From Sympetrum striolatum (lineage: Eukaryota > Arthropoda > Insecta > Odonata > Libellulidae): a DNA stretch of 64,000 nt. Below the pieces are notes generated by a model, which saw nothing but the letters and a program-made list of their open reading frames with translations, ran no database searches and was not told where the DNA came from. Numbering within the stretch: the first letter of the stretch is position 1; each line of letters opens with the position of its first letter. A program made the translations under genes and the position numbers. The DNA lies in NCBI GenBank assembly GCA_947579665.1, contig OX388347.1, positions 37,890,943-37,954,942 of the forward strand, written 5' to 3'. Positions 22,810 through 36,277 of this stretch are shown here, one piece after another.

Positions 22810-23500
22810 AGATAGATTTTTCCACTACATGCAAAGTAATCATGGCTCCATATTGTAGTATTGAAGTAGTAGTACAGTGTTTCTCTTAGGAGTAAGGTTA
22901 CTTAATTACACGGTCAATTAAATCAAAATAATAAATAATACTTTATATAGCTCATTTGTTTATGAATGGGGCAATTTTTAAAGTGAATATTCCGCTAAAA
23001 CATCTGAGTATAAATTAATTACATTTTAATATATATACACTATTAACATACATCTTCATCAATATTTTTATCATAAGTTTAATTTTCCTATTTTTTATTT
23101 TAAGTAACTTTAATGCGAGTATAGATAGATATTAAAATCTCATCAATTTATTCAGCTGTAGAGGATTTAGTTGAAACCCATGTTTCTCAATGTTTACTAA
23201 CTATTTAATTGTTTGCGCAGCTCAAGTTTAACCATGGAAAGAATATTGACCAATCAACTCACGCGAAGATCAACTAATTCATCGTAACACACCTTTTATC
23301 GGAGAATTGATAGATATTTTAATTCCTTCAATTTCTTTTGCTGTAGAGACACCCATCATTTCTTCAATGTCTAGCTTTCATCTTGGCTGTTGTTTTGCAC
23401 TGGCTAGAAATAATATTTACCTATCAACTAACGCCACTATCGATTCAATCGTTGTAACACATCGTTTATTCGATGATGGAAAAAATGAAAGACGGTCCCC
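22810..23500. other. No gene seen
   Basis: AT-rich; the 82-aa frame at 23307-23555 has no recognised feature. Confidence 0.5.
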
Positions 23501-23900
23501 GTGGTCACAGTTCCGCTGCACGAGACGTACCCGTCCGCATCTCTTTTATTCGTAATCTCCTCTCACCCGTTACACCGCCTGCTAAAGAAGTTTATTTTGC
23601 TACCTTTTCCGCTTCTGCGTCAATCGGATGACGCATCATTTTATTTGGGCCCGACCTTGAGGGATGTTGTCCTCCCTTCATTGTGTCACCTTCGTTCGAT
23701 GGCACTCCGATCCACTGCTTGCCCCTTCCCTGCCCTCTCTCCGCCGACCCTACATATTTCTCCCCGACCCCTCCTCTTCTTCTTCCTCTTTTCTATAAAC
23801 CCCTCTATATCCCTCCACTTTTATTTCAATTTACCTTGCTCTCTCTCTCCTTCGCCCTCTCTCAGTTACGCAGAATGTTTTCCACGTTTCCTACGGGTTT
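23501..23900. repeat. Pyrimidine-rich block
   Basis: The plus strand is strongly C/T-rich, which produces low-complexity Pro/Ser/Leu-rich frames (23501-23938 and 23683-23925) that are not credible genes. Confidence 0.6.
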
Positions 23901-25320
23901 TTGTCATTTTTTTGAAAGGAGATAATGAGCCGGCTTAAGAAGAGTTTTTCGCGGACAGTTAATTGACAATTAAATAAGATTCATTAAGCTTTCATCTTTC
24001 TTTCTTTCTCTTGGCGAATATATTTTTTATTACTATTGTAGAATATTTTCTTTCTTTTCTTTCTAAGCCTGTTTATTTTCTGTAAATGAATTGTCACGTT
24101 AAAAATTAAGAGAATTAGTGGAAAATGGCTAACAAATTCTTCCGACGGGAATTATAAAGCCGGTTCTCAATTGACCAAAATGTCTTAACTACACTAATTT
24201 CTACCAATTTAAGAAAAGATTTATTTAGAATAATTTTATATTTTTATTTAGCTTATGGCATCTCATACTCATACATGTATTTAATTTAACATAATCATAA
24301 ACTTTTATACAGAAATTAATTCTACTATTGGTTACTTTGCAAATATTGAAATTCCGATTTACTAAAAACAATAACTTTTTTCTAATTACCTTCGCTGATT
24401 TACCTTATCTATTTTCTTTGTCACGTTGATAACCTTCTCAGCAGTAAAATATGCTTTTACTCCATTCTTATAACAGCCTAGAATAAACTCATTAGAAATT
24501 ATTTGTTTCATCACAATTACATATTTTAAAATCTTTATAATTTTTTCATGTAGTTGTGTCCCATTGCTTTGATTCCAGAGGCTTAAAATAAGATAATACT
24601 TCACTAAATATTCCCAATATGCTTCAAATTTTGTATGCCTTACTTTCGGAGTTTTATTTGTAAAAACGATTGTTCACAAAATATCGGAGTCTTCTCTTTA
24701 TAGCGGTGTACTGTTTCGTAATATTTCAGAGTTTTCCTTTAATGGTCTAAGTTTTTTAAATTTAATCGTTTTTAAAAGAATTAATTCGGCCTTAGAATTT
24801 TTTATTGATCCGTAAGTTATTTATGATTGAAAGGAACTCCTGATTAATGGGATGGTAAATTGAATTACTTAGGAATTATTTTATCAGTAAAAATTCATAC
24901 TCAAGTTTTCAGAGCTTTGTTCTTTAGTAAGCATGTATACGGAAAGTGAACAAAATTATTGACTCAAAACGGCCTTATTAGGTCTTAAAAGAACAATTTT
25001 CTCATTGCCAAAAAATTTGTTCTATAAATCCTTAACTTTGCTTAGCCAAAAATATAGCCTTGTGGTCTTCAGTTTCACCCTCTACCGTTCATTATCATAT
25101 ATTACCCAGGTGCTTATTTTTTGGGTTTACTCCACCTGCAATCCTAGATACCGTTGATTCAAAGTTTCAATGAATATTAATATCCTCCAGAATTTTGAGT
25201 CGCCGAATGCGGTTAGGAAACAACACCAGTTGGCGACGTTGGTGAGAGTGCGACTGTCAGATATCAACCACTGCATCACTGTGTACGATAAGACTTATCG
25301 ATATAAATGAAAGGCGGTTG
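23901..25320. other. No gene seen; (CTTT)n patches near 23995-24065
   Basis: TTTC/CTTT-rich runs at 23995-24010 and 24047-24065. Otherwise AT-rich with no recognised feature. Confidence 0.5.
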
Positions 25321-25620
25321 ATTTATTATTCCTCCTTCAGCTCTGTTTAACTTCGATCCATTTCCCCATTTATTTTATCATCCTATTATTACTTTTTATT
25401 CTTTTCTTCTGTTAATGCACGGTTCCGGTAAACTTTCTCTCCGCCATTCCTCTCAAAAATTCCACTTTATCGTCTTTTTTTATCATCACCTTCCTTATAA
25501 ACATGCTCCTTTTTTATTCCTCTCGTACCCCTGCCGCGTCTTCCCACCCTTTCCCCAAACCCTTCCCCTCCGTCTTCCTTCCTTTCCTTTCGAAAACAGC
25601 GAGTCAGATAAATAAATCTC
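25321..25620. repeat. Pyrimidine-rich block
   Basis: C/T-rich plus strand. The frames here (25415-25615 plus, 25495-25827 minus) have no recognisable domain. Confidence 0.5.
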
Positions 25621-25947
25621 CTTCAGTATTTTAAAGGTGACGATCCAAGGTCTCAATTGTTGAAGTTCATCCCATTTCCGAGGCTTGCTCAAGGTGGGAT
25701 AGCGAAAGTGGCTTCCTCCTTCAACGTCGCTCGTATTTATTCGCTGGTCTATTCTCATGCTAACAGGGCTAATGATTCTTCTAGTGACGGCCTTTTCGAT
25801 GTGGGTCATATTATATAAGTTTATCATTTGAGAATAGATAATGGTGGATCACTTTTGTAAAGCGCTTTGAATTCTGGATGTACCACACTAGAGATGACGT
25901 AAACTCAGTCCGAAGGAACTCTTATTAATATTGATTGAGTTCCTCGG

Positions 25948-26305
25948 GTCTAAAGCATAGCGTGATATGCTTACATTAACAACACTAAAACTTGAACGAT
26001 CTGCTTAAGTTGTGGCTAATAACTTATTATATTTTTAATTAAAATTATTCGGTCACATATTCAAGATTCATTTGCCTTAGAGCATAATGTTCTTGTATAT
26101 AATATGTAACATGGATGTACTAAGGATTGCGAATCTTCTGTCAGAAGAAAATCATATTTGATAAAACATTTATTTTAAATTGCTACTAAAGCATAGCGTG
26201 AAGTGATATAAACAAAATATATCAACAATTGGATTAAGATGTGGCTATTGAAAATATATCTATTAACATGATTAATTAACGGAATCCATATTTACTTGCT
26301 TTAGA
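25948..26305. repeat. Diverged tandem duplication (period ~235 bp)
   Basis: CTAAAGCATAGCGTGA begins both copies (about 25951 and 26186). Each is followed, in order, by a TTAAG(T/A)TGTGGCTA block and a CTT(A/T)AGA-type block. Copies differ by substitutions and indels, so the duplication is old. Confidence 0.5.
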
Positions 26306-27660
26306 AGGTCTTTTAAACAATTTGGAACGTGGACATCGTTTAAGTTTCACTAGCGAAGGAAATTCCCAATTGCCATGGGTTCACCACCTTCATTCTATTG
26401 CATGAACATGTAATGTATTTGTTTTGCTAATGGACAGCGAAAAATAATTTTAGTTATCGTTTACATTCAAATATTAAAAATAGTCCACGAAATGTTTGAC
26501 GTGCTAAGACGAAAATTCTGACTCTTAGTATTGAAGGTCTTCTAATATCTGATTACTTTATCATTACCACCGCACATAGGTGTTATATCTGTCTCCTTCA
26601 CGTTTGGTTGTGAAAAATTTCGTAGAGCACCAACTTTTGATTAGTCGTGAGAATTTGTTACTGTGGTGTTATGCGAAGTTAAAATTCAACGGGTTTTATT
26701 TTTCTTGAAAAATTGATGCCTAACAAATTTCTCTTTTTGACTATTCGTCAGAAGGCCCTCGGTCCTCCTAGTTTATTTTGTATTAGAAATTTAAACTTGG
26801 AAGTCTGACTATATTTATTGCCTCCTATGAATAAATATTTATTCTTTTCTTGGAATAATATCACAATTAATTATAATTAACCCTAAAAATCGAAATCGTT
26901 TCGTAGAAAATTATTTCACGTATTACTTAAGGCTAATCTGGTTATAGACATTGGTTATTAAATCAAAAGATTAACAAAAATGAGATTTCCACATTTTAAT
27001 CTCCAAAGGATTGCATATTCTTAATTTAAAAGCATTCCCTTGAAGTTCGCGACTTCTCAAACGAAGCAAGGGCTTATCGGTGAAATCCAGCGGAGATTTC
27101 CTTATCCTTAAGAAGATCGATTCTCAGAATTTGAAGTCTCCGAACCCTTTCACCTCTCCGATGAGCTATTCGCAGAAAATGACGATCTACTATTATAGCC
27201 CAGATAATGTGATTATGTTTTAGTTATTGTTTCCATGTATTGGCTCAAAACTGCATTTATTATAACTTTTACTTTTTATTTTCGTTGTATACAAATAAAA
27301 TAGAAATAATATGTACTGTTTCGATGTTTTAAAAGTCTTGCGTTTGATGTTGCTGGAATCTCTTTAACTACACTAGTAACCTCTTATCCTAATTTTCCAT
27401 AAAGAATTTGTTTAAATTCGTTTCCCGGAACTTTCAATATATGATGGCCAAATGCTAGGATTGATTATTTGTATATTTTATAAAATTAGTAAGTGGTAAA
27501 CTTTAGCCACTGGAAGTGCAGTTAAATATGCTTTCCTTTCGATATCTGCTCTAACATTATTCAGCATTATTCATAAAAATTAGGTATCAATTTGTTCAAA
27601 TTAAATCATAAGGTTTCCTAGTTAAATATTTTTCTATATCCTAAATTCAGATGCGTTCAG
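26306..27660. other. No gene seen; AT-rich
   Basis: Nothing recognised. Confidence 0.5.
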
Positions 27661-27661
27661 T

Positions 27662-27925
27662 GAATAATTAATATGGATGGAGCATATCATAAAATTATTT
27701 ACGCCAAATTTTCACATCTCTATCTTGAGTCTAGGAAGTTGTCCCTTTTATGAGAGAAATAATTACTTTGTCACAATTTTTAAATTAATATGGGATCAGT
27801 AAATATTAAGTTAGGAGTACATCATAAAAATTTTTGTCAAATTTTCACGTGTGTATCTTACGTCTAAGTTGTTTTAAGTGAAAGTTGAATGGAAGAAAAA
27901 TTACTTTGTCGCATTTCTTAACAGT
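27662..27925. repeat. Diverged tandem duplication (period ~120 bp)
   Basis: Copy 1 (from about 27665) and copy 2 (from about 27785) share ATATGG, AGCATATCATAAAA / AGTACATCATAAAA, CAAATTTTCAC, TATCTT, GTCTA, AAGTTG and ATTACTTTGTC in the same order. Confidence 0.6.
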
Positions 27926-28435
27926 ATAATTATTGATATGTTTTTAGGTATTTACATTTCTCGTGCACCCAGGTTCTTACTTTGGCATTAGGACTCCTGA
28001 GTTTTTACGGTCTTAGGTCAGTATGCAGGTAAAGAGGTACATTTTTCATAGAATGGAACATCTATAAGGAAAGCGGAAGATCTCAATAATGAAGAAACAA
28101 AAAAACTCGTTTGTTCCCTTTTACTGCCCCTCGCTAAAATAGTGGACGTAGCCGACCCCAAATAAATAAATTACCAAATGCCACCTCAATAAAAAAGGGG
28201 ATAAAAATAATTCCGAATTTCTCAGTAAAAAGGAAAAGAAAAGGTTCTTATACGGACCTATACATTACATCGGCACAGAGGTGGGGAAAAGAAGAGCAGG
28301 GATAGCGCTCGCCTCCCCAAGTCGTTGAAATATTTAACAAGAGAGTAAAGCAAAACCGCAGGCAGAACCACCACACGGGAGGCAAATAATGTAGAAATAA
28401 AGGAATAAAAGAGAAGAACAAAATAGCGATTCCCA
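27926..28435. other. No gene seen
   Basis: AT-rich; no recognised feature. Confidence 0.5.
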
Positions 28436-29110
28436 TTGTTTTATTATCAGTCCCTCGCGGCTTCATACCCTTACGCCACCTTACTCCACGTCAGGCGCAA
28501 ACCATTCCCGCTCCTCACCATTCTTCCCACTCACACCACTTTTCTCATGTCATCCTCCCCCCGAATCCTTAATTCCCTCGCCTCCCCCGAGCCAACAGTC
28601 CCCCCTTTTCATCCCCTCCCCGCTTCTCCATCTTTTCTCCCAAGAGATCCGAATCTCCCCCACATAGACTCCCCTTTCACGCGCATTCGTCACCCTTTTC
28701 CAACCCTCCTAGCGGCACCATCTCCCCCATTCCTAACTTCCCATTTTCCTTATCTCTCCTTCTCTCCCTCTTCTTTACACTTGCTTTTTTCACTCCCTCA
28801 ACCCACTGGGCAAGTCCTCCCCCTTGCTTCGCCCCGCCGTGGCTTCTTTTTTTGCCAACCGGAAGTCCCGTTACGTCACGCCTTGGCGGGTTCGCCTCTT
28901 TCCTCCTACTGTTCTATCCTCCCATCCTCCTTCTCCCCTGTTATCCCTCTCTCCCCCACACTCTCGTCCTCCGGGTGGGTAGCGCCAGGTACGAGTGACG
29001 GCGGGTAGGGGAAGTAAGAGCCATCGTCGATTTTGCACTCTCCGTTCTTCTATTTTCACACATCTCTCTTTCTTCCTTTCCCGTCTCGAGTTGCGAGGAG
29101 TTTCTCAGAT
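28436..29110. repeat. Long pyrimidine-rich block
   Basis: C/T-rich on the plus strand. It produces a 190-codon Pro/Ser/Leu-rich frame (28436-29008) that lacks any domain and is best read as low-complexity DNA. Confidence 0.6.
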
Positions 29111-30255
29111 AGGTTCTCCGTGACTTGCACGCAAGTTTTATGGTCGATCACTGGACCAGCTAGTCGAAACAACGGTAATTATTCACTACAGATGTCACTG
29201 TGGGATGTTTTTCAGCTTTTCTATCCAATTTTTAGTTGAATTATACGAAGTTATTCGGAACATTCCCTAAAACTGAATTCATCTTGAACTCCTGTGCGTC
29301 TTTTGCTCGTAAGATGGATTTATTTATTGATTTCTATGAAATAGATATAAATGAAATGGATATAATTTAAATGCCTTTCTTGTAATATATAAAAATTATA
29401 ACACTATAGAATTGAGGTATATAATTACAGTAATTTACGTTCAATAGATTAGCATACGTATTGAGGTGAAACTTGGTATCATAAATCTGATACGTCAAAT
29501 TTTTCTTTCGAGGCGGGATATTTTTTTGTTCTACTCACTCCCATAATCTGAGGAAAGTCAGTCATCATCAAATCTTATTTCCTGTAAAATGAGACATTCG
29601 ATTACTCTGGTTTACAATAAACAAAAATTAAATGATTAATTATAGGTTGGTATAAGTAGGTTGGAGAAGGTTATATTTTTAGTGGGTAAAAAGGGAGAGA
29701 TTGCACAATATAGAGTGTAATGGAAGGGATAAAATTATTGTCATAGACTTTTCAATACTCCAGAACTATAGGAATAAATTTGTATTTCCTATTTATTGCT
29801 CCATTACTTCTCCCAGTCCACAACTTGAAATATCAATGAATATTGTAGAGGCAATTCTATTCGTTTTGCCATTTGCTATCAAGCTATTTATTGAAACATA
29901 ATTTTTAATGATTATAGTTATGAAATTTCTCTTTATTCTTTGCTGAGGATAAAATCCTATTTAGTTGAAATTATAGACGTCCTTTCTTAATTGTTTGCAA
30001 AATCAATCCTGCTTTTGGGTAGAAATTTTGCTTTATTCTATGATAGAGATATTTGGTTGTGTGAATATTTGTAAATAGTTCATCTGTAAATCATGAGCAA
30101 AATTCACAGTTATATTATAAATTAAAATGTCATTTTTAATTCCTTCAAATCGATGAATTTCACAAAAGGCACATGTTATTGCATTGTATAACCTTACAAT
30201 ATAAAATAAAGTTGTATAAGATTATTGTAGCATGTTTAGGGGTTTCCAGGCGTGG
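29111..30255. other. No gene seen; AT-rich
   Basis: Nothing recognised. Confidence 0.5.
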
Positions 30256-30258
30256 TTT

Positions 30259-30293
30259 TCAAAGGAACCAAGCATAGAGCTTGGTTCCTTTGA
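30259..30293. repeat. Perfect 15-bp hairpin, 5-nt loop
   Basis: TCAAAGGAACCAAGC (30259-30273), loop ATAGA, then its exact reverse complement (30279-30293). It is not next to a recognised gene or followed by a T run typical of a terminator. Confidence 0.85.
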
Positions 30294-30299
30294 GGTATA

Positions 30300-33200
30300 T
30301 TAAGTAAACCCTATATCTTTCGGCAATTGTTTGAGCGCTCAGCATGTATTACAAAATTTGAAAGCTTTTGAGGAAATATCTTAAAAAGTAATCAATAATT
30401 ATTCATTTCTCGGTGTAGCGACTTGATTACTTGCCGATTTCCTTATTATGGTTCTAGACAAAACAGCACTGCCCTTCCATCAAAACTGGATAAAGCTTTT
30501 CTAAGAAATTGTTGCTCACTTTCGAAGATTGAGCAGGAATTGCTAGAATTTTAGAAGATCCTTGTATTCCAGAATTATCTTCAGTATTCAGACTTCGACT
30601 CTATTAATTAGATCACAAAAAAGTAAAATAATGCAAAATTTACTGAAATAGATCATCAACTTTTTTATCTTTCCTGTTTCTTCAACTTTATAATCTCTTT
30701 TGGTTTTTCTTTGAAGCATAACTGCTCCATACGTAATTCCTCCATTTCATTCCTTAGAGACAACAACTGTACCATCTTCATTTTTTATTACCTTCTCTTC
30801 ATCGTCATTTATCCCTTCCCATCTTCATTTCAGTTCGCTCGCCAATATTTCTCCGTTCACATTCTCCGGTCTTGCCAAAATTTTAGCCATTTACTTCCGT
30901 CCATGTTGAATTAGCTTCATAATGAGCTCGCATTCTTGTGAGGCACTATATCAGCGAGACTTTTTAATTAAAAATCCTGGTGCGCTCCATTCTCTCTGAG
31001 CTAACAATTTTGATAGGAGTGAAACTCTTGCGGTCACCACGGTAGTATTAGTAATCTTTGGATATCGGGAAGACTTTTATTTAGAATAAAATCCATCGCC
31101 GTAATTTCAGTGTTCTATCAAATCATTTGATTGGTGGAGATCCATTAATTTTACGGTACATTGAAGTTCCCTTCGAATTCAATATAGGAAGATGGAATTG
31201 ATTACATTTATAATTCGTTTATCCTTAACTTAAACTTATAAACTGTACTTAATTCATATCAACATGAATATATAGTTGCTTCCATGCTTGAAATTAAAGA
31301 GTAAATTCATATGTATAACTCAAATTCCTTATTAATTATTACACAATCAAGTTTTTCCTACAGTTGATGACTTATTTGTAATCTTTCCTAATTTTGCTAG
31401 AATTTCCAAAAATCTATGTATTTCAGTGTATTATTTTTCGATAGTAATTTAGTGATACTATTGTAGAAAGTCTTATTTTTTGTACATGATTGCATAAAAT
31501 TAAATTAAACTCTGTTACGGTGATACAAATACGTCGGAAATATTTATTGCTTGATACAGGTGTTCATGATCATTTTTGCTACTATTTATACAGATTATAT
31601 CCCTATATAAAATTTTTAATTTTAAACCTAGCTAATATAAAATGTTTGCGAATGACAGGGAGGAGTTTATTTTACAAAGCTTATATCTTTGTCAGGTTTC
31701 TTTGACAAAATGTTTTATAACAGAATAAGAATGACCCAAAGTTAATGTATGTTCCATGATATATATAACACCAAGCTTCATCATCGCCATAAGTAAAAGA
31801 AAAACCTCGAGAGATATTTGGAATATCCTACCAAAAACTTGTTAACAAACTTTTATCCTAAGTAAAACCCTTACTCTATGGTAAAACTATACATAAATAT
31901 TTATATCGTAGGTGATGGTTCTTAGGTAGTGTGCGACATATACTTTGAAACGAGTTCATTCACTAGTGTCAGATATAATGCTATTTTATCATAGAATGTA
32001 ATTTATTTTCTTCGTGATTCAAATTTCGAATGCGCCAAGAAAATTTTATTTTATTGTATTTATAATACCTACCATAGCATTCCTTTACATTATTTAGCAA
32101 TGAAATCTATTAACAAATACTACTTTGGATGTTTTATTATTTCCTCTCCAAGTTTTTTTGCTTTCTGGTAATAATCACATTTTCCTCAATCCAACGCAAA
32201 TTTATTTTTTACAGTCCAGATGTTTTCAAGGATTTGTTTCATCATATAATTATTACCGCAGTGAAGTTGTAAGTGTATTTGTCGATTATATCCATTCAGA
32301 TGACATAAAGCTCCAGAAAAACCATGTTTATGGCTTTGGAGGAAGTGATAACTGCGATACAATTCCTAAGATGAGATAATTTGTTGTCTTAATTTTCACT
32401 AAGGATAGTCAGAATTCTCAGATTTCTGGGGACTAGAATAAATTAAGATAAAACTTATAAACAGAACTGGCAATTGCCAAATTAGTAATCTGAAAAACAA
32501 AGAGTTGAGATGTTTACATTTTAAATCTCATAGAGGAACTCATTCAGGTAGCATTTTTTGTTTTATAATGATTGTATGCGTACTGTGTAATAGGCAGTAA
32601 TTTTTAGGTCTCAGAGAAGTAATTGCATCTGTGTTCTTTCGAAATTCCGACTTTTCTGAAGGATCTAAAATTATAACAAATGTTTTGCACAGTAAAGGAT
32701 GAGTAAGATGGCAATGATCTGACGACCTTTAAATTTTCCCTCGCAAGAATTATTATCGTCAGAGCGTCTTAAACAAATACGCTACCATTGATTTGGAAGT
32801 TAGCAGAACTATATTACGCAGTCTACCCCGTTAATCTTTTCCTGAGGGATTGGGAAGGTAGGGAAACCTCATTTGGTCGCGAACGTTGTTTAATTTGCGT
32901 AGCGGAGTAGGAAGGGGAAACTGATAGTGAAGTGCTGATATAGGACGAAATGTAGAACTAGATTAAAAATGCGTGAGCATATTAGAATACGTGCCTCATT
33001 GCGTATTATTAAGTGACCATACACTAATAAATACGAGTGTAATGCTAAAAGATCCCAGAAAGAAAGTCGTAAGGAAAGAAATTAAGAAAAGATGAAGGCG
33101 ATAATGAAAGAAATGGAGAGAATTAATGAGTTCACAGAGTTTAGATTAGGTTGACGTATTTATAGGCCGGCTCTATTTCCGGTCCTCCATGTGCTAGATA

Positions 33201-35650
33201 AAGAAGATAGCGAGAACGAGTTTATTAATTGCAATTATGGAGTTCTTGCTTTAGCCAGCGATATCTAGCCTTGAGTGAGTCTTTCTCGGCAGATGATGTT
33301 TAGCATGCACGGCATCGACTAGTTAAGGCGGTCAACAACTTAATTTGCAGTTGCACGACCTTCTATATGTTGAAGAATGTTTCAACTTTCTGTATGAACT
33401 CACATTGGTGCTAAACCGGTTTGTTTATTTTAGTTTGTGGAAATACGTCTCCATTTTCTCCTTGTGGTGGTATTTTCCGTTAGGAGCGTGAGATCTCAAT
33501 TTGATACTTTCCGAAATTCAGGGAAGAAATTAAGGCAGGAATCTTACATCAATTATAGGGCTTCTATGCTGTTTAACGGTATCCTAATCTTTTTCACGAT
33601 AAACATGCGTCGTTTCTCAAAGTATTTGACCATTGGCAAAATATTTAATCCTATCTGATATCGTTGCTAAAATGTAGTTCACATATATGTGTGTTCTGGT
33701 AGGTTCATGTTCTTTAAAAATCCCTGTTTAGCCCCATATCTTTCACTTCCTGGTAGTTTGCCTCACTCTTTATGCCATCCGACATCTTTTGTCTTTGTCT
33801 TCCTCTCTGTTTTTCCCTTGAATTCAACCCTCAATTACGTTCTTTAGCATTCTCTCTCCTCTCTAGTTTATGTAATTCTTTAAAATACGATTTTCCAAAC
33901 AAAATCTCCATTAGTAGCTTCTGTCACGAGGTTAGCTCTCATAGATCTCCATTCTAGTCGTTTACTTGCTTTCCTTTTCATCTACTCATATTTCTTAATT
34001 TTGGTTCAGTTTTTTTAGTTGTCTAACCATTCCATCCTTGGTCTCTTCCCCTTCCTTACTGTATATCCTTCCAGCACTGTCATGATTCTTTTCTCCGATT
34101 ATTCCCTGAGTACATCTCCCGCGTATTTCCACTTTTTTTCTTCACCTCATTGAATAGGCTACACCTGCTTCTTATTTTTCTCCTTACTTCTTCGTTTTTT
34201 ATTTTTCTTGTCAACTTAAGTTTCAGCATTCTGAAAATATTGAAGACAATTTTAGAAAAATTATACACAATTTTATTTATTGTGTTTTATTAGTTTCGAT
34301 TCGGTTTTAGGCTCATAACTTCTGTTTCATTAAATTTTTATAAGCTGTTTTGATTAGTTAATGTAGAGAATTTAGCTATGGACAGAAAATTTCTTGTCAA
34401 TACTTGGCCCCTGCCACTGTTTTTCTTATTATGTGTATTTTACTTTATCGTTTCAAGGTGTTTTGAAATAGGCAATTTCTGCTTAGCCTCGGTAACTATA
34501 TGTTGGAGTTGGAAAATATCTTTCAACGTACGTTAAGGAAAACTAATCCAGAGAGGTCAACAAAAATCTTGCAGGCTTCTCATCAGTTCATTCCAATGTC
34601 TTCAGAGATATATCTTCCATGTCTTCATTCCATGTTCCTATGGAAAAAAGTTTGGAAATCAAATAAGCAATTTTACCATCTAATTTGATATGGTTTCCAG
34701 TCTGAGGGCAACCTTTTCTTCCACTTCCTTATTTCGACGAATGAAGCTCTGGTTCGATACATTGATCAACCGTAGAGATCATTTAATGGAAAAAGAAGCG
34801 GAATAACTTGCAATAAATGCGTGTATATCCGTATCGGAGTTAGTTTATTTCATTTTATCTATCGAATAAAATGGTACATTTCTATTACATCAATTGGCTT
34901 TAGCTGACAGAGATATTTCTTAGCATGCTTCGTGGGCTTTCCCTATTTTCGTCGATGGAAAGATTGCCGTTGGTTTGTTCTTTTTAGGTGATCAAACTTG
35001 TACCTCACGAATTATTCCGGAAAGCCTATTGGCAAATCGCAAATGGAAAAAGGGAATGGAGGGAACCTTGAGATTGGAGTGAGAAGGAACCGGAGTTTGA
35101 GAGGACGTAGAGGTTATAAGAAGACTCAGGGAAGGGTATCAAAATCTTGCACGCAATATCGAAACACAACAACGAAAATCTCACCTGTTCGTTTTGTAAC
35201 AGTTCGTAAATTTCCAGTAAAAAGGAAAGATTTATATTTATTTTTATATCCTCATGATTTTTACTTCTTTCTATTTGGGTACTAAAAATACGAGCATATC
35301 GGTGTTAAGATCAGTGAACCATAAAAATACATCGTTAATTGGTCCTTAACTTCACGAAATCTAATTAACCTTGTAGCTGATATTAACATTTTACCATTAC
35401 AATGATAGTTTATTCCTGAATAAATGCAATCGTTTCATATATCTTGCTGAAATGTTACATCTTTATCAAATTGCTGTTATCCATGGGCAATTTTTGAAAA
35501 TTTGGAAACGAGCGATATAAATTACGATTTTTTCTAAATGTTTAACTTTCCTGCATCAATAACTAATTGATTGATTATTACAAATCCGGCCTATCAAATA
35601 GTAAATGTGGCCATCATAAACAGTAAAATTTTGGGATTTTTGTCAAGAGC
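30300..35650. other. No gene seen; AT-rich, with C/T-rich 33720-34160
   Basis: Frames up to 95 codons occur (for example 34998-35285), without recognisable domains. The C/T-rich stretch at 33720-34160 yields low-complexity frames. Confidence 0.5.
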
Positions 35651-35651
35651 G

Positions 35652-35955
35652 AAGTGGTTCCCAAAATTTATGATTCTCATGACTTCTAAGACAGCCAATG
35701 CCCCATGATTTTTAAGAATGCCAAAGCCCTCTCTATTATTATAGTAAGTAATAAATGCTGTAGTTATGTACAATACAATTATCTAACTGCTAGAATTGCA
35801 AAAACGAACATATATTCTTAAAGAATTCGCTGTCTAAACAAGTTGCTCTGTATCGTTGTATTCACAAATGTTTATTTACCGAATATCCATCATAACTGTC
35901 GTACAAGTGCCCTGTTTCCGGGCTACTGTTACACTAACCAAGCTGAGAACCACTG
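35652..35955. mobile_element. Putative short hAT-like MITE
   Basis: The left end GAAGTGGTTCCCAAA and the inverse of the right end, CAGTGGTTCTCAGC, resemble hAT termini (CAGTGGTTCTCAA). No transposase is present between them. I could not find matching 8-bp target duplications, so the two ends may come from different copies. Confidence 0.35.
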
Positions 35956-35970
35956 CTGTAGACTACGGAT

Positions 35971-36030
35971 CAGGGATTTTCAACATTTGGTACTCGTACT
36001 CCCCGGGGGAACTCGTTGCTTGCCCAGAGA
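35971..36030 (+). mobile_element. Putative hAT-like terminus
   Basis: CAGGGATTTTCAACATTTGG, followed by GTACTCGTACTCCCCGGGGG, resembles a hAT left end with its subterminal GC-rich palindrome. The partner end was not located with confidence; a weak candidate lies near 36190. Confidence 0.35.
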
Positions 36031-36277
36031 TATGGAGCATAGTAGTTAATTTAATTATATTATGCTACTTACCTATTCTAAAAGTTGTTGTTCCAGGTAT
36101 ATTTCCAAACTCTCATTTGTCAGTATTGCTAAAATTAAATAAACTATTTGATGTAAATGCTGTGAGAAAATTTAAAAAGTCAATCCTTATTGTGGAAAAT
36201 TAGGAGTATGGGATATCTAACTCAATTGCCAATAGTGCAACGGGAACCGAAACTGGTTGGGAGCCTTAACTCTAAAA

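Noticed and set aside
28436..29008. 190-codon open frame
   Set aside because: Composed almost wholly of Pro/Ser/Leu from a C/T-rich low-complexity tract; no domain and no flanking gene structure.
30279..30295. Hairpin as an intrinsic transcription terminator
   Set aside because: Eukaryotic context, no T run after the stem and no gene upstream.
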